Of a DNA stretch of 64,000 nt, positions 52,366 through 63,842 are shown one piece after another. The translations under genes and the position numbers were made by a program. Each line of letters opens with the position of its first letter. The first letter of the stretch is position 1. Below the pieces are notes generated by a model. The model did not search any database. It saw only the letters and a program-made list of their open reading frames with translations, and had not been told where the DNA came from. The stretch is from Rhodoferax sp. (GTDB taxonomy: Bacteria > Pseudomonadota > Gammaproteobacteria > Burkholderiales > Burkholderiaceae_C), in NCBI GenBank assembly GCA_008015235.1, contig SSFF01000013.1, forward strand, positions 1-64,000, given 5' to 3'.

Positions 52366-52989
52366 ATGGACAGTGAGACTGTTTCACCCGCCAAAGTTCC
52401 GTGGAACAAAGGGAAAATTGTTGGGCAGAAGGCGCCTCTGAAACTAAAGGACATCTGGGCCATCCGCATACGGCTTCAACTCGGTCATCGCACGAGAGAA
52501 TTGGCACTCTTTGACCTCGGCTTGGACAGCAAGCTACGAGCATGTGACCTCGTCCGCCTACGTGTGCGAGATATTTGCCATGGTGACCGCGTCTCCACGC
52601 GTGCGATTGTCATGCAGCAGAAAACCTCCCAGCCTGTTCAGTTTGAAATCACACCGCCAACGAGGGAAGCCGTCACTGAATGGATTAAAGAGGCGGAATT
52701 GACAATTGACGATTTCCTGTTTCCCAGTCGGGTGCATGACTCACCGCACTTGGGGACAAGACAATACGCACGGATTTTGGATTCCTGGATCAAGGAAATA
52801 GGACTTGACCCAACAGCCTATGGCACCCACACAATGCGGCGGACCAAGGCGTCCTTGATCTACCGTCGCACAAAAAACATCAGAGCTGTGCAGTTGCTCC
52901 TTGGGCACACCAAGCTGGAAAGCACAGTGAGGTATCTCGGTATTGAGGTCGAGGATGCTTTGGAGCTTTCAGAGCAAACCGAGATTTGA
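52366..52989 (+). CDS. Minimal tyrosine recombinase
   Basis: The start is the ATG with AAGGAGACCATC. The 207-residue product is only a catalytic domain with all key residues: R58 ('DSKLRACDLVRL'), K86, H155-R158 ('THTMRRTKASLI'), H181 ('LLGHTKLESTVRY') and Y190. The core-binding domain is missing, and the N-terminal 45 residues are short. Such short recombinases are common in proteobacteria, sometimes as integron-like or islet mobility genes. It is upstream of the large nuclease-like gene near tRNA-Met. Confidence 0.85.
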   Translation: MDSETVSPAKVPWNKGKIVGQKAPLKLKDIWAIRIRLQLGHRTRELALFDLGLDSKLRACDLVRLRVRDICHGDRVSTRAIVMQQKTSQPVQFEITPPTREAVTEWIKEAELTIDDFLFPSRVHDSPHLGTRQYARILDSWIKEIGLDPTAYGTHTMRRTKASLIYRRTKNIRAVQLLLGHTKLESTVRYLGIEVEDALELSEQTEI

Positions 52990-53315
52990 ACGCTACAGAC
53001 GGACCGGTGATTCACGCCAACTTTCTTTCGCGTCCAGTTACCGGTCGTTCGCCAATGTCTGCTGCTGGCCCGAACGTGTCTTGGCAGTCGACCCAAAGCG
53101 GTCGTCCGCACTGGGGAGCTCAGAGCCTCAAAGCAGTCGTTCGTGGATGTTGGTGTCTGTGAGACTGATGTCTGGACTGCAGCGGCTCCTGCCCTTCGGC
53201 CGCTGCGGGCGAACTCGCGCCAACAGCCAGCAAGCGGTCGCTGGAATTCGCGATCGTGCACGGTGCGATCGTCGGCAACAAGGAGTGCGATCCTGGTCGC
53301 TGCCGCAGGCAGACT
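52990..53315. other. Intergenic stretch rich in dispersed-repeat fragments
   Basis: About 325 bp between convergent genes. Includes TCAAAGCAGTCGTT (53128-53141) and several GGTCGTTCG- and ACCCAAAGCGGTCG-type pieces that recur elsewhere in this window (19.3, 38.0, 56.3 kb). No gene seen. Confidence 0.5.
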
Positions 53316-55928
53316 CTAGTCGCCGATCTCACGCCGGCGCCTGCCAGCCACTTTCCCCGTTGCCGCAGGCCCGTTCGCGGCCCTCTTCAACGCTGGCTTT
53401 CTCCGCGGCGCTGGCGACTTCTGCTTGTTGGATGGAGACTGGACGGCTGCCTGAGTTGCCGCCCGGTGTGCTTCCCACTGCTCCATTAGTTCCTGAGAGT
53501 GTCCTTTCATCCCCAGATAGGCCTGCTGCGTGGCATCCGCCAACACCCACAGGTTATCAAGTCGGACGTGCCCTGCCTCAGCGAGTTCTTGCCGTACCCC
53601 TCCAAGACTCTTCCAAGCGTCATCGATTCTCCATGGAGCGAACAGCTCGATCCCCGTCAGCACCATCACTGGTGCACGAGGCCTGCCCGTTCTGTGGATG
53701 GGCTCGCGTCCCCATGCAGCGAACTCGGCAATTGCCCTCCTCTCGTCGTCGTGGAGTTCATCCTTGAGCGCAGCGAACACGATGAACGCGCCGGGGAACC
53801 GCTCAGCGAGCCTTCGCATTCGAGAGATATCCTCCTCATGGAAGCACTTCGTGCCGAAGCTCTTGCTCTCGCCGAAGACGGTAATGGCCTCGCTCTCATC
53901 GAGTCCCATCGACTCGCCGCTGTACCAGAGCGCAAAGTCGACCTCCATCGAAGGTTCGCCTTCCACTGCCAAGTCCAGCCCTGGCGTGTAGACAACCGTG
54001 GCGCGCATGCCCGTCAATGACTGCGAGAACGCGCGCAGCGTTAGGACCGTGGCATACGCACCGTCCGCATAGTCCGGAACACTGAAGGGCCCGACGACAC
54101 GGAACTTCCACGGCGTCTTCTTGAAGCTGATGCTTCCCTGCGGAAACGGGTAGCTCTTGCGGCACCTGTCGCAAACCACGGACTCGTTCAGCTCGGAAAT
54201 GCTGTACCAGTTCGAGTTGGAACAATGGCTGCATTGGATGTCCAAGCCTAGCTTGAGGATGTTCCGTTCGACGAAGTCGTCGAGGGACAGGTTCCGCGAC
54301 CAGACCTCCCTGGACCTCTTCGCGATCAAGGCCGTCCAGGCCGTCGCAGCGACCGTACGATCTTGATACTCCTCGACCGTTCCGTCGGGATACCGCCGGA
54401 CGCTCTTTGCCATTCGTTCCAACATTTTTATGGTGTCGCGGTCCGCCAGCAGACGGCCACCGTGCAGTCCTTTCAAGGCACCAATTACCTGTTCCGCCAC
54501 GCGTCCAGCCTTCGAGATGTTCGCAGTGATCCCATGCTGCTTTAGCCAGTCCGTGATCGCTTCCCGACCGGTACAGAGGGTGAAGAACTCCATGTGGTCT
54601 CTATAGCGCTGTGGAAGCACCCAGCCCTCGCGGGATGCGAGAATGACACCACCGCTTCTCAGCTTGTACGTCCGGACCGGCTGAAAGTCAGTTGGAAGAC
54701 TCAATGCCAATTCAGAGTGCGCTCCATACGATTTGAACTGAAGAACATTCACCCATCGTGCAGAACTGGATCTGAATTCAGGAGCAAAGTCAGGCGATAA
54801 CCCACGAAATCGGACACTGCGCTCTCGCTCGGTGTCGGTGATGGCCAAGTCAAGGGACTCGCTTCGTGCAATGATGCGGGCGCGCGTGGGGCTGATCACA
54901 ACGTCACTCAGGTTCTCTTCCCAAATCCGCTGATACCAAAGCTTGCAGGACCACGACCCCGTTGGCAACTTGGAAAGCTTTGCCTCCTCCATCATTGCAT
55001 GAGCGCGCGACTCTCCAATGGACCTGGCAAATTCGACAGTTGTCCGTAGCATGACGCCGTTGGGGTTGCCCGGCAGCGGTCGGTAGTTCGCCGTGATGAA
55101 CTCGCTCATGAACGGCGCAAAGGCAGCAAGCCACCTCGAGTTGATGGGGACGACGTCGGGCTGGAAAAGTCGAAGATTCCAGAGATCGATGAGATCCAGG
55201 ATGCTGGACGGATCTGCAATGAATAGCGTCGGACCGCCAAGGCCGGCCCCGCGTCCAAACCGCTCAAGACCATGGCGACCCATGCTGAGCGGGAATCGAT
55301 AGCCCTCGCGGAGAGCTTTCTCCCAGTTCTTGGGCGTCGCCTTGATCGTGATCGGGTCGAAAGCTTCCTGATATTCCCTGGCGTGGTGCGCTGGATATCC
55401 TTCCACTGGAAACGAGCCACATACGGCATCTACAAACGCTGCGTCGATGTCATTTGAAGGCTTACACAGAGCGACTCGGTGGTTCTGACGCGCGACGAAC
55501 TTGAACTCCTTCTCATAGAGCGCCCTATACAACGCGGTGACGCCCATCCCAAGAGTGGGCCAGGACCGCCCCTCTGGCGCAGCCTCCAGAAATGCAGATA
55601 GCGGGACGATCCGCTTCTGGCTGAAGTCCAGCTCCACATCGTTGACCCCCAACCTCGCGGCAAGGCCAGGGGTCGCCTCGACGAAAACGTCGGGCTCAAA
55701 GAAGCGAACGTAGCCCTTGGCAAGATCTTCACCAGTCATGTTTCCGTACAGCCCGGACGCCCACGCGTCCGGAATCGTGCTGCAGACAGGAATGATCGGG
55801 TTATAGACGCCGCCCCAGAGGCAGGCGCTGACCTGCATACAAAGCCGGACCGAAGCGGGATCGGTCGGGTCAACCAAAAAGCCAATACGCGTCGGACGAA
55901 GACGCAACTCGGCGGATATCGAACTCAT
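53316..55928 (-). CDS. Large unrecognised protein with zinc ribbon and PD-(D/E)xK-like nuclease signature
   Basis: The start is the ATG after AGGAGAGCCATTTC. The 870-residue product has an unrecognised N-terminal ~560 residues, a four-cysteine zinc ribbon (C566/C569/C586/C589) and a C-terminal part with the restriction-endonuclease fold signature: D664 in 'EVDFALWYSG' and E687-S-K689 in 'TVFGESKSFG', with hydrophobic strands around. The tail is a basic, low-complexity segment (PAPRRKPALKRAANG). It stands alone between a minimal recombinase and tRNA-Met, a usual place for single-gene defence systems. A defence role and DNA or RNA cleavage are inference. No methyltransferase or helicase is beside it. 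Confidence 0.6.
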   Translation of the reverse strand: MSSISAELRLRPTRIGFLVDPTDPASVRLCMQVSACLWGGVYNPIIPVCSTIPDAWASGLYGNMTGEDLAKGYVRFFEPDVFVEATPGLAARLGVNDVELDFSQKRIVPLSAFLEAAPEGRSWPTLGMGVTALYRALYEKEFKFVARQNHRVALCKPSNDIDAAFVDAVCGSFPVEGYPAHHAREYQEAFDPITIKATPKNWEKALREGYRFPLSMGRHGLERFGRGAGLGGPTLFIADPSSILDLIDLWNLRLFQPDVVPINSRWLAAFAPFMSEFITANYRPLPGNPNGVMLRTTVEFARSIGESRAHAMMEEAKLSKLPTGSWSCKLWYQRIWEENLSDVVISPTRARIIARSESLDLAITDTERERSVRFRGLSPDFAPEFRSSSARWVNVLQFKSYGAHSELALSLPTDFQPVRTYKLRSGGVILASREGWVLPQRYRDHMEFFTLCTGREAITDWLKQHGITANISKAGRVAEQVIGALKGLHGGRLLADRDTIKMLERMAKSVRRYPDGTVEEYQDRTVAATAWTALIAKRSREVWSRNLSLDDFVERNILKLGLDIQCSHCSNSNWYSISELNESVVCDRCRKSYPFPQGSISFKKTPWKFRVVGPFSVPDYADGAYATVLTLRAFSQSLTGMRATVVYTPGLDLAVEGEPSMEVDFALWYSGESMGLDESEAITVFGESKSFGTKCFHEEDISRMRRLAERFPGAFIVFAALKDELHDDERRAIAEFAAWGREPIHRTGRPRAPVMVLTGIELFAPWRIDDAWKSLGGVRQELAEAGHVRLDNLWVLADATQQAYLGMKGHSQELMEQWEAHRAATQAAVQSPSNKQKSPAPRRKPALKRAANGPAATGKVAGRRRREIGD

Positions 55929-56498
<570 letters not shown>

Positions 56499-56522
56499 AA
56501 AAAAGCCCACCGATTGGTGGGC
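56499..56522 (-). terminator. Terminator of tRNA-Met
   Basis: A perfect stem GCCCACC/GGTGGGC with a 4-base loop is followed on the minus strand by six T. The other strand has only a short broken T-run, so it mainly ends minus-strand transcription after the tRNA. Confidence 0.85.
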
Positions 56523-56553
56523 TTCTTATTCAAGCTAAGTGCTTGATTTATAT

Positions 56554-56630
<77 letters not shown>

Positions 56631-56648
56631 GTAAGCTAGTAGTATACC

Positions 56649-57044
56649 TTATTCTGCAGCGCCCGGAGCGGCTTCAGCAGAAACTTCTGCACGATCCACC
56701 AATTCGACCAGGGCCATGGGGGCGTTGTCACCCACGCGGAAGCCCATCTTCAGAATGCGGGTGTAACCACCGGGACGGGTCTTGAAACGGGGGCCCAGGT
56801 CGTTGAACAGCTTGGTCACGCTGTCACGATCGCGCAGGCGGTCGAATGCCAGGCGGCGATTGGCCAGGGTGGCTTCTTTAGACAGGGTGATCATGGGTTC
56901 GATCACGCGGCGCAGTTCCTTGGCCTTGGGTACCGTGGTCTTGATGACTTCGTGCTCGATGAGCGAGTTCATCATGTTGCGCAGCATCGCCAAGCGATGG
57001 GAAGATGTGCGGTTGAGTTTGCGGAGTCCGTGTCCGTGGCGCAT
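56649..57044 (-). CDS. rplQ: 50S ribosomal protein L17
   Basis: The 131-residue protein opens '[24 protein letters not shown]', the L17 signature, and has '[19 protein letters not shown]'. It is the last gene of the alpha operon and is located around the tunnel exit on the large subunit. The C-terminal tail is slightly extended with alanines and glutamates. It directly precedes tRNA-Met. Confidence 0.98.
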   Translation of the reverse strand: MRHGHGLRKLNRTSSHRLAMLRNMMNSLIEHEVIKTTVPKAKELRRVIEPMITLSKEATLANRRLAFDRLRDRDSVTKLFNDLGPRFKTRPGGYTRILKMGFRVGDNAPMALVELVDRAEVSAEAAPGAAE

Positions 57045-57149
57045 AGTAGTTCCTTCAATAAATAACAGACAGCCGTATCAGGTACTGCCTGTGGCACCGA
57101 ACCCTTGCGGGTTCCAACAAAAATTAACGCTTTTATCGAAAGCGCTGGA

Positions 57150-58139
57150 TCAGCGCTTTTCCAGAGCTGCGGGCGGCCAGCTCTCCAGTTTCATGCCCAA
57201 AGTCAGACCGCGGGAAGCCAGGACTTCCTTGATCTCGTTGAGCGACTTGCGACCCAGGTTCGGGGTCTTGAGCAGCTCGTTCTCGGTACGCTGGATCAGG
57301 TCGCCGATGTAGTAGATGTTTTCGGCCTTGAGGCAGTTGGCCGAACGCACGGTGAGTTCGAGCTCGTCGACAGGGCGCAACAGAATCGGGTCGAACTGGG
57401 TGTTGCCACGCGAGGCAGGAGCGTCAAACGCACCAGCCAGGTCGCTGCCTTCCAGCTGGGCGAACACAGCCAGCTGTTCCACCAGGATCTTGGCCGAAGC
57501 GCGCACAGCGTCTTCGGCGGTGATGGCACCGTTGGTTTCGATTTCGACCACCAGCTTGTCCAGGTCGGTACGCTGTTCCACACGGGCGCTTTCGACGGTG
57601 TAGCTCACGCGCTTGACGGGAGAGTACGAAGCATCGAGGATGATGCGACCGATGGACTTGTTCGGCTCATCGCCATAGCGGCGCATCGAACCAGGCACGT
57701 AGCCACGACCCTTTTCGACCTTGATCTGCATGTCCAGCTTGCCGCCATGCGACAAATGGGCAATCACATGGTCAGGGTTGATGATGTCCACGTCATGCGG
57801 TGTCTGGATGTCGGCTGCAGTCACCACGCCTTCGGTGTCCTTGCGCAGGCTCAGGGTCACTTCTTCGCGGTTGTGCAGCTTGAACACCACACCCTTGAGG
57901 TTCAGAAGGATGTTGACCACATCTTCCTGGACGCCGTCGATGGACGAGTACTCGTGCAATACACCCGCGATGGTCACTTCGGTCGCAGCATAGCCGGGCA
58001 TGGAGGACAACAGAACACGACGCAGGGCGTTGCCCAGCGTGTGGCCATAACCGCGCTCAAAAGGCTCCAGAGCGACCTTGGCACGATTGTGGCCGATTTG
58101 CTCGACATTGATGGACTTGGGTTTCAGCAGGTTTTGCAT
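57150..58139 (-). CDS. rpoA: RNA polymerase alpha subunit
   Basis: The 329-residue protein has the alpha N-terminal assembly domain ('[26 protein letters not shown]') and the C-terminal DNA/activator-binding domain ('[51 protein letters not shown]'). It contacts UP elements and activators such as Crp/Fnr proteins. It lies in the alpha operon between rpsD and rplQ. Confidence 0.99.
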   Translation of the reverse strand: MQNLLKPKSINVEQIGHNRAKVALEPFERGYGHTLGNALRRVLLSSMPGYAATEVTIAGVLHEYSSIDGVQEDVVNILLNLKGVVFKLHNREEVTLSLRKDTEGVVTAADIQTPHDVDIINPDHVIAHLSHGGKLDMQIKVEKGRGYVPGSMRRYGDEPNKSIGRIILDASYSPVKRVSYTVESARVEQRTDLDKLVVEIETNGAITAEDAVRASAKILVEQLAVFAQLEGSDLAGAFDAPASRGNTQFDPILLRPVDELELTVRSANCLKAENIYYIGDLIQRTENELLKTPNLGRKSLNEIKEVLASRGLTLGMKLESWPPAALEKR

Positions 58140-58242
58140 TAAGACTTCCTCTCAATACCCCCGATTCGTTACATCGGTAAGGCTGGTGAAGCACCTAAAC
58201 CCCGCTTGCGGCGGGGCCCAGGGACGGATACAGAATCAAAGA

Positions 58243-58866
58243 TTAGCGAGAATACAACTCAACGATCATGGATTCGTTGATGTCTGCGCCAAACTGGTCA
58301 CGATCGGGAACGGACTTGAAGACGCCTTCAGCTTTTTCCACGCTCACGTCCACCCAAGCAGGCATACCTACTTGCTGGGCCAGTTGCAGGGCTTCAACGA
58401 TACGAGCCTGCTTCTTGGATTTCTCACGCACGGCAACGACGTCACCTGCCTTGATCATGAAGGAAGGAATGTTGACGGACTTGCCATTGACCAGAATGGC
58501 CTTGTGCGAAACCAGCTGGCGTGCTTCGGCGCGTGTGGAGCCGAAACCCATGCGATACACGACGTTGTCGAGACGGGACTCCAGCAGCGACAGCAGGTTG
58601 GCACCGGTATTGCCCTTGCGGCGATCGGCTTCTTCGAAGTAACGGCGGAACTGCTTTTCCAGCACGCTGTACATGCGCTTAACTTTTTGCTTTTCGCGCA
58701 ATTGAACGCCGTAGTCCGAAGTACGGGCACCCGAAGTGCGACCGTGCTGGCCTGGCTTGGAGTCGAACTTGGCCTTGTCAGCGATAGAGCGACGGGCGCT
58801 CTTCAAGAACAGGTCGGTGCCTTCGCGGCGGGAGAGTTTGGCCTTGGGGCCGAGGTAGCGTGCCAC
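58243..58866 (-). CDS. rpsD: 30S ribosomal protein S4
   Basis: The 207-residue protein has the S4 opening '[20 protein letters not shown]' and the S4 RNA-binding domain ('[39 protein letters not shown]'). S4 nucleates small-subunit assembly and often controls its own operon. The zinc-binding cysteine motif is not present, which is the usual C-minus form. Confidence 0.99.
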   Translation of the reverse strand: MARYLGPKAKLSRREGTDLFLKSARRSIADKAKFDSKPGQHGRTSGARTSDYGVQLREKQKVKRMYSVLEKQFRRYFEEADRRKGNTGANLLSLLESRLDNVVYRMGFGSTRAEARQLVSHKAILVNGKSVNIPSFMIKAGDVVAVREKSKKQARIVEALQLAQQVGMPAWVDVSVEKAEGVFKSVPDRDQFGADINESMIVELYSR

Positions 58867-58944
58867 TTGATCTTTCCTTTTATGTCAACTTCCGCCGAAA
58901 AGGCGGGAGCCAGCCGACAGGGCTGGCGGTGGGCTTGTTAAAAA

Positions 58945-59349
58945 TTAGATACGACGGCGCTTTTGAGGGCGGCAGCCGTTGTGCGGCACGGGAGTCACAT
59001 CAGCAATGGAGTTGATGCGGATACCGAGGGCCGCCAAGGCGCGAACCGACGATTCGCGACCAGGACCGGGGCCCTTGATTTCGACGTCGAGGTTCTTGAT
59101 GCCTTGTTCTTGGGCGGCACGGCCAGCCACTTCGGAAGCCACCTGGGCTGCGAAGGGAGTGGATTTACGCGAACCCTTGAAACCCTGACCACCCGACGAA
59201 GCCCACGACAATGCATTGCCTTGGCGGTCGGTGATGGTGATGATGGTGTTGTTGAACGAAGCATGCACGTGGGCGATGCCGTCGGCAACGTTCTTACGAA
59301 CCTTCTTGCGAACGCGTTGAGCGGCGCTATTGGAGGGAGCTTTTGCCAT
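58945..59349 (-). CDS. rpsK: 30S ribosomal protein S11
   Basis: The 134-residue protein shows '[43 protein letters not shown]' and the ending '[18 protein letters not shown]', both diagnostic for S11. It is in the platform of the small subunit. Confidence 0.99.
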   Translation of the reverse strand: MAKAPSNSAAQRVRKKVRKNVADGIAHVHASFNNTIITITDRQGNALSWASSGGQGFKGSRKSTPFAAQVASEVAGRAAQEQGIKNLDVEIKGPGPGRESSVRALAALGIRINSIADVTPVPHNGCRPQKRRRI

Positions 59350-59365
59350 GTTGGTGTTTCCCTAA

Positions 59366-59731
59366 TTATTTCTTCAAAGACGCGGCGGACTTGCGGGGGC
59401 CCTTGCGTGTACGAGCGTTGGTGCGAGTACGTTGGCCACGCACTGGCAGACCACGACGGTGACGGAAACCACGATAGCAACCGATGTCCATCAAGCGCTT
59501 GATGTTCATGGTGGTTTCACGGCGCAGGTCACCTTCAATGGTGAACTGAGCGATCTGGTCGCGGATTTTTTCCAAATCAGCGTCGGTCAAGTCCTTGACC
59601 TTTTTGGAGTAGGCGATTCCGCAAGCTTCGCAGATCTTGCGAGCGCGGGTGCGACCAATACCGTAAATGGCGGTCAGGCCGATCTCGGAATGTTGGTGCG
59701 GCGGAATGTTGATGCCAGCGATACGTGCCAT
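59366..59731 (-). CDS. rpsM: 30S ribosomal protein S13
   Basis: The 121-residue protein opens '[26 protein letters not shown]' and has '[30 protein letters not shown]', the S13 signature. It lies 24 bp downstream of rpmJ and 16 bp before rpsK. Confidence 0.99.
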   Translation of the reverse strand: MARIAGINIPPHQHSEIGLTAIYGIGRTRARKICEACGIAYSKKVKDLTDADLEKIRDQIAQFTIEGDLRRETTMNIKRLMDIGCYRGFRHRRGLPVRGQRTRTNARTRKGPRKSAASLKK

Positions 59732-59755
59732 ATTAATCCTCTAAAACTCGTGCAA

Positions 59756-59869
59756 TTAACCCTGCCGCTGCTTGTGGCGGGGATCTGTACAGATCACGCG
59801 CACCACGCCCTTGCGGCGAATAACTTTGCAGTTGCGGCAAATTTTTTTGACCGAAGCCGAAACTTTCAT
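59756..59869 (-). CDS. rpmJ: 50S ribosomal protein L36
   Basis: A 37-residue protein ([19 protein letters not shown]...) with the CxxC and C...H zinc-ribbon residues of the zinc-containing L36 form: C11, C14, C27 and H32. It is located between secY and rpsM as in other proteobacteria. Its ATG follows GGAGAGAAAA. Confidence 0.97.
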
Positions 59870-59985
59870 TTTTTCTCTCCTAAAACAACCAGCTCCGCAA
59901 CGTCAGATTCGCCCGGAAACCGCCTAACGATTTAGCAACTTGTCTGACCTTCTTGACGGACGTCAGACCCAACAACCCCAACACA

Positions 59986-61293
59986 TCAAGCCTTGAAGTT
60001 TGCTTTCTTCAACAAGGACTCGTACTGCTGTGACATGAGGTAGTTTTGTACCTGGGCCATGAAATCCATGGTCACCACAACAATAATCAAGAGGGATGTA
60101 CCACCAAAGTAGAACGGAACGTTGTACTTGAGGATCAGGAACTCCGGCAGCAGACACACGAAGGTGATGTAAATTGCACCCGCCAGAGTCAAACGAAGCA
60201 GTATTTTATCAATGTATTTCGCCGTGTTTTCGCCAGGACGAATACCAGGGATGAAAGCACCACTCTTCTTCAGATTGTCAGCCGTCTCCTTGCTATTGAA
60301 CACCAAAGCGGTGTAGAAGAAGCAGAAGAACACGATCGCAGCGGCGTACAACATCACATAGATTGGCTGCCCCGGGCTCAATGTGCTGGAAATGTCCTTG
60401 AGCCACGTCAGGGACTCGTTGGAACCAAACCAGTTCGCCACTGTGGCGGGCATCAGGATGATCGACGACGCAAAGATAGGGGGAATCACACCCGCCATGT
60501 TCAGCTTCAAGGGCAGGTGCGACGATTGGCCGCCATAGACCTTGTTGCCGACCTGACGGCGGGCGTAGTTCACCAATATTTTGCGTTGGCCGCGCTCAAC
60601 GAACACCACGAAGTAGGTAACCAAGGCCACCAACACAATGATCATCAATGCAACGATGATGTGCATGGCACCGGTACGCACCAATTCCAGCAATCCACCA
60701 ATGGCACTCGGCAAACCTGCGGCGATACCGCCAAAAATCAGGATCGAGATACCATTGCCAAGTCCACGCTCGGTGATCTGCTCGCCCAACCACATCAGGA
60801 ACATGGTGCCAGCGGTCAGCGTCACGACAGCTGTCATGCGGAAACCGAATCCAGGTGCAATCACCAAGCCTGCCGAAGACTCCAGCGCCAGGGCAATGCC
60901 CAGCGACTGAAACAAAGCCAAACCCAGCGTACCGTAGCGGGTGTATTGGGTAATCTTGCGACGACCGGCTTCACCTTCTTTTTTCAGCTGCTCAAAAGCC
61001 GGAAGCACGTAAGTAAGCAACTGCATGATGATCGATGCCGAGATGTACGGCATGATCCCCAGTGCAAACACCGTAAAGCGCGACAAGGCACCACCGGAGA
61101 ACATATTGAACAGGCTCAATATGCCACCCTGCTGACCCTTGAACAAAGCCTGCAATTGCACCGGGTCAATGCCAGGCACCGGAATGTGTGCACCAACACG
61201 GTACACCACCAGTGCCAACAGCAAGAACATTAGTCGGCGACGCAGGTCGCCGAACTTTCCGGTCTTTGCAATCTGTTGAGCGTTGGTTGCCAC
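59986..61293 (-). CDS. secY: Preprotein translocase channel subunit
   Basis: The 435-residue protein has ten membrane helices and SecY signatures '[45 protein letters not shown]'-type blocks, '[17 protein letters not shown]' and the C-terminal '[25 protein letters not shown]'. With SecE and SecG it forms the inner membrane protein-conducting channel. It lies between rplO and rpmJ. infA is not found between secY and rpmJ. Confidence 0.99.
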   Translation of the reverse strand: MATNAQQIAKTGKFGDLRRRLMFLLLALVVYRVGAHIPVPGIDPVQLQALFKGQQGGILSLFNMFSGGALSRFTVFALGIMPYISASIIMQLLTYVLPAFEQLKKEGEAGRRKITQYTRYGTLGLALFQSLGIALALESSAGLVIAPGFGFRMTAVVTLTAGTMFLMWLGEQITERGLGNGISILIFGGIAAGLPSAIGGLLELVRTGAMHIIVALMIIVLVALVTYFVVFVERGQRKILVNYARRQVGNKVYGGQSSHLPLKLNMAGVIPPIFASSIILMPATVANWFGSNESLTWLKDISSTLSPGQPIYVMLYAAAIVFFCFFYTALVFNSKETADNLKKSGAFIPGIRPGENTAKYIDKILLRLTLAGAIYITFVCLLPEFLILKYNVPFYFGGTSLLIIVVVTMDFMAQVQNYLMSQQYESLLKKANFKA

Positions 61294-61318
61294 AAACGTC
61301 CTTAGCTAGTCACTCGAT

Positions 61319-61753
61319 TCAGGCAACCGAACCGCCAGCCGCCTCAATGGCAGCCTTGGCAGCAGCAGTAGCGCCAATGCCGGTCAGTTTCACAGCCTTG
61401 GTGATAGCGCCGGTATTGATAACCTTCACCACCTTGGCGATTTCACCAACAGCGCCTGCAGCCTTCAGGGCCAGCAGATCAACTTCACCCAGACCCAGTG
61501 CATCCAGAGCCGACAATGTGATCTCGGCATTGAACTTGAGGGATTGGGACTTGAAGCCACGCTTGGGCAGACGGCGATGCATAGGCATCTGACCGCCTTC
61601 GAAACCAACTTTGTGGTAACCACCAGCGCGGGACTTCTGGCCCTTGTGACCACGGCCAGCAGTCTTACCCAGACCGGAACCGATACCACGGCCTACGCGG
61701 CGCTTGGCGTGCTTGGCACCTGCTGCGGGTTTGATGTCATTGAGTTCCATCAT
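61319..61753 (-). CDS. rplO: 50S ribosomal protein L15
   Basis: The 144-residue protein opens '[39 protein letters not shown]', typical of L15; the second methionine could be the true start. The C-terminus is alanine-rich. It lies 26 bp ahead of secY in the spc operon. Confidence 0.98.
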   Translation of the reverse strand: MMELNDIKPAAGAKHAKRRVGRGIGSGLGKTAGRGHKGQKSRAGGYHKVGFEGGQMPMHRRLPKRGFKSQSLKFNAEITLSALDALGLGEVDLLALKAAGAVGEIAKVVKVINTGAITKAVKLTGIGATAAAKAAIEAAGGSVA

Positions 61754-61760
61754 CGACCTC

Positions 61761-61943
61761 TTACAGAACCTTCACCAGATAGGCGATTTTGTTGATCATG
61801 CCGCGCACTGCAGGGGTATCCTGCAATTCGCTGACGCTGTTGAGCTTGCGCAGACCCAGACCGCGAACTGTCGCACGGTGCGACACTTTGCAACCGATAG
61901 GGCTACGGACCAGCTGAACCTTCACAGTTTGTTGTGTAGTCAT
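61761..61943 (-). CDS. rpmD: 50S ribosomal protein L30
   Basis: A 60-residue protein with '[30 protein letters not shown]', the L30 pattern. It is between rpsE and rplO in the spc operon. Confidence 0.98.
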   Translation of the reverse strand: MTTQQTVKVQLVRSPIGCKVSHRATVRGLGLRKLNSVSELQDTPAVRGMINKIAYLVKVL

Positions 61944-61957
61944 ACTGAAGCCGCCTC

Positions 61958-62482
61958 TCAGGCAAAAATTTCTTCCACGGACTTGCCGCGCTTGGCAGCA
62001 ACGTCAGCGGGAGTGGTGCAGGCAGACAGAGCGTCCAGCGTTGCACGAACCATGTTGTAGGGGTTGGACGAACCATGGCTCTTGGCCACGATGTCGGTAA
62101 TACCCACCACTTCGAATACAGCACGCATGGGGCCGCCGGCGATGATGCCAGTACCCTTGGGGGCCGGGCTCATCATCACAGAGGCAGCGCCGTGTTGACC
62201 AAACACCTTGTGGTGAATGGTGCCGCCCTTGAGGGACACCTTGGTCAGGTTGCGGCGCGCTTCTTCCATGGCCTTTTGCACAGCCACAGGAACTTCCTTG
62301 GACTTGCCCTTGCCCATGCCGATGCGACCATCGCCATCGCCCACCACGGTCAGTGCAGCGAAGCCCATGATACGGCCACCCTTCACCACCTTGGTCACGC
62401 GATTGATCGCGATCATCTTTTCGCGCAGACCGTCTTCGGGACCTTCTGCCTTGCCTTGCATTTTCGCTTGTACTTTAGACAT
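61958..62482 (-). CDS. rpsE: 30S ribosomal protein S5
   Basis: The 174-residue protein has '[45 protein letters not shown]' (S5 double-stranded RNA-binding part) and '[22 protein letters not shown]'. S5 helps decoding accuracy. It lies between rplR and rpmD. Confidence 0.99.
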   Translation of the reverse strand: MSKVQAKMQGKAEGPEDGLREKMIAINRVTKVVKGGRIMGFAALTVVGDGDGRIGMGKGKSKEVPVAVQKAMEEARRNLTKVSLKGGTIHHKVFGQHGAASVMMSPAPKGTGIIAGGPMRAVFEVVGITDIVAKSHGSSNPYNMVRATLDALSACTTPADVAAKRGKSVEEIFA

Positions 62483-62499
62483 GTTTTCTTCCGATCCGC

Positions 62500-62865
62500 T
62501 TAGAACTGCAGGCCTGCTTCACGCGCGGCATCTGCCAGCGCCTTGACACGACCGTGGTAGGCGAAGCCGGCACGGTCAAAGGCAACCTTTTCCACGCCAG
62601 CAGCTTTTGCTTTTTCAGCAACACGCTTGCCGATGATTTGGGCCGCATTCACGTTGCCACCCTTGCCGGTAGCACCCAAGGCCTTGCGGACTTCTGCTTC
62701 TGCAGTCGAAGCACTTGCCAGCACCTTGGAGCCGTCGCCGGAAATGACGGAGGCGTAAATGTGCAAATTCGTGCGGTTGATTGTCAAACGTGCCACGCCT
62801 TGCTGTGCAATGCGGATGCGGGTCTGACGAGCCCTGCGAAGACGCTGTTCTTTTTTGCTCAACAT
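62500..62865 (-). CDS. rplR: 50S ribosomal protein L18
   Basis: The 121-residue protein has the L18 signature '[29 protein letters not shown]' and the ending '[31 protein letters not shown]'. L18 binds 5S rRNA. It lies between rplF and rpsE. Confidence 0.99.
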   Translation of the reverse strand: MLSKKEQRLRRARQTRIRIAQQGVARLTINRTNLHIYASVISGDGSKVLASASTAEAEVRKALGATGKGGNVNAAQIIGKRVAEKAKAAGVEKVAFDRAGFAYHGRVKALADAAREAGLQF

Positions 62866-62876
62866 CGTGCAGTTCC

Positions 62877-63410
62877 TTACTTCTTCTTGGTTTCTTTGAT
62901 CGTGATCTTCTCATCCGAATAACGGATGCCCTTGCCCTTGTAGGGCTCGGGAGGACGCACGGCGCGGACTTCAGCGGCAATCTGGCCGACGCGCTGGCGG
63001 TCAGCACCCTTGATCACGATTTCGGTCGGAGTCGGGGTGGCGACAGTGATGCCAGCGGGCATGTCGATGTTGACGGGATGGGAATAACCCACAGCCAGAT
63101 TCAGCTTGGCACCAGCGGCTTGGGCTTTGTAACCCACACCCACCAGGTTCAGCTTCTTCTCGAAACCCTTGGTTACACCGATGACCATGTTGTTCACCAA
63201 CTGGCGAACGGTGCCGGTCATTGCGTCAGCTTCGCGGGAATCGTTGGCGGGCGTGAAACTGAGCTTGCCAGCTTCGTTGGACACCTTGACCAAAGCGTTT
63301 TGCGCGACTTGCAAGGAACCACCAGTGCCTTTGACGGCGATCTGGTCGTCCTTGATGGCGACATCCACACCTGCGGGGATGACGACGGGGAGTTTGCCTA
63401 CACGGGACAT
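62877..63410 (-). CDS. rplF: 50S ribosomal protein L6
   Basis: I use the ATG giving [17 protein letters not shown]; the open frame continues 21 codons further upstream without a ribosome site. The 177-residue product has the L6 blocks '[20 protein letters not shown]'-type and '[16 protein letters not shown]'. It lies between rpsH and rplR. Confidence 0.98.
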   Translation of the reverse strand: MSRVGKLPVVIPAGVDVAIKDDQIAVKGTGGSLQVAQNALVKVSNEAGKLSFTPANDSREADAMTGTVRQLVNNMVIGVTKGFEKKLNLVGVGYKAQAAGAKLNLAVGYSHPVNIDMPAGITVATPTPTEIVIKGADRQRVGQIAAEVRAVRPPEPYKGKGIRYSDEKITIKETKKK

Positions 63411-63429
63411 TGTTTTCTTCTCCTGTGTA

Positions 63430-63825
63430 TTAAGCGACGTAGCACAGCACTTCGCCGCCGACACCGGCTGCACGTGCTTTGCGATCGGTCATCACACCCT
63501 TGGGGGTGGTCACAATGGCCACGCCCAGGCCGTTTTGCACCTGAGGGATAGCGTCGCTACCACGGTACACGCGCAGACCAGGACGGCTCACACGCTCGAT
63601 GCGCTCGATAACAGGGCGACCGGCGTAATACTTCAGGGAAATTTCCAGATCAGACTTGCCGTCCTTGTTGGAAATGCTGAAACCGTCGATATAACCTTCG
63701 TCTTTCAAAACCTGGACGATAGCAACCTTCACCTTGGAAGCAGGCACCGTCACGGAAGTCTTGGCCACCATCTGCGCATTGCGAATGCGCGTCAACAGGT
63801 CGGCAATGGGATCACTCATGCTCAT
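63430..63825 (-). CDS. rpsH: 30S ribosomal protein S8
   Basis: The 131-residue protein opens '[20 protein letters not shown]' and has the S8 signature '[32 protein letters not shown]'. The methionine at residue 3 is an alternative start. In E. coli S8 is the translational repressor of this operon. Confidence 0.98.
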   Translation of the reverse strand: MSMSDPIADLLTRIRNAQMVAKTSVTVPASKVKVAIVQVLKDEGYIDGFSISNKDGKSDLEISLKYYAGRPVIERIERVSRPGLRVYRGSDAIPQVQNGLGVAIVTTPKGVMTDRKARAAGVGGEVLCYVA

Positions 63826-63842
63826 ATTGAATCTCCTGCCGC

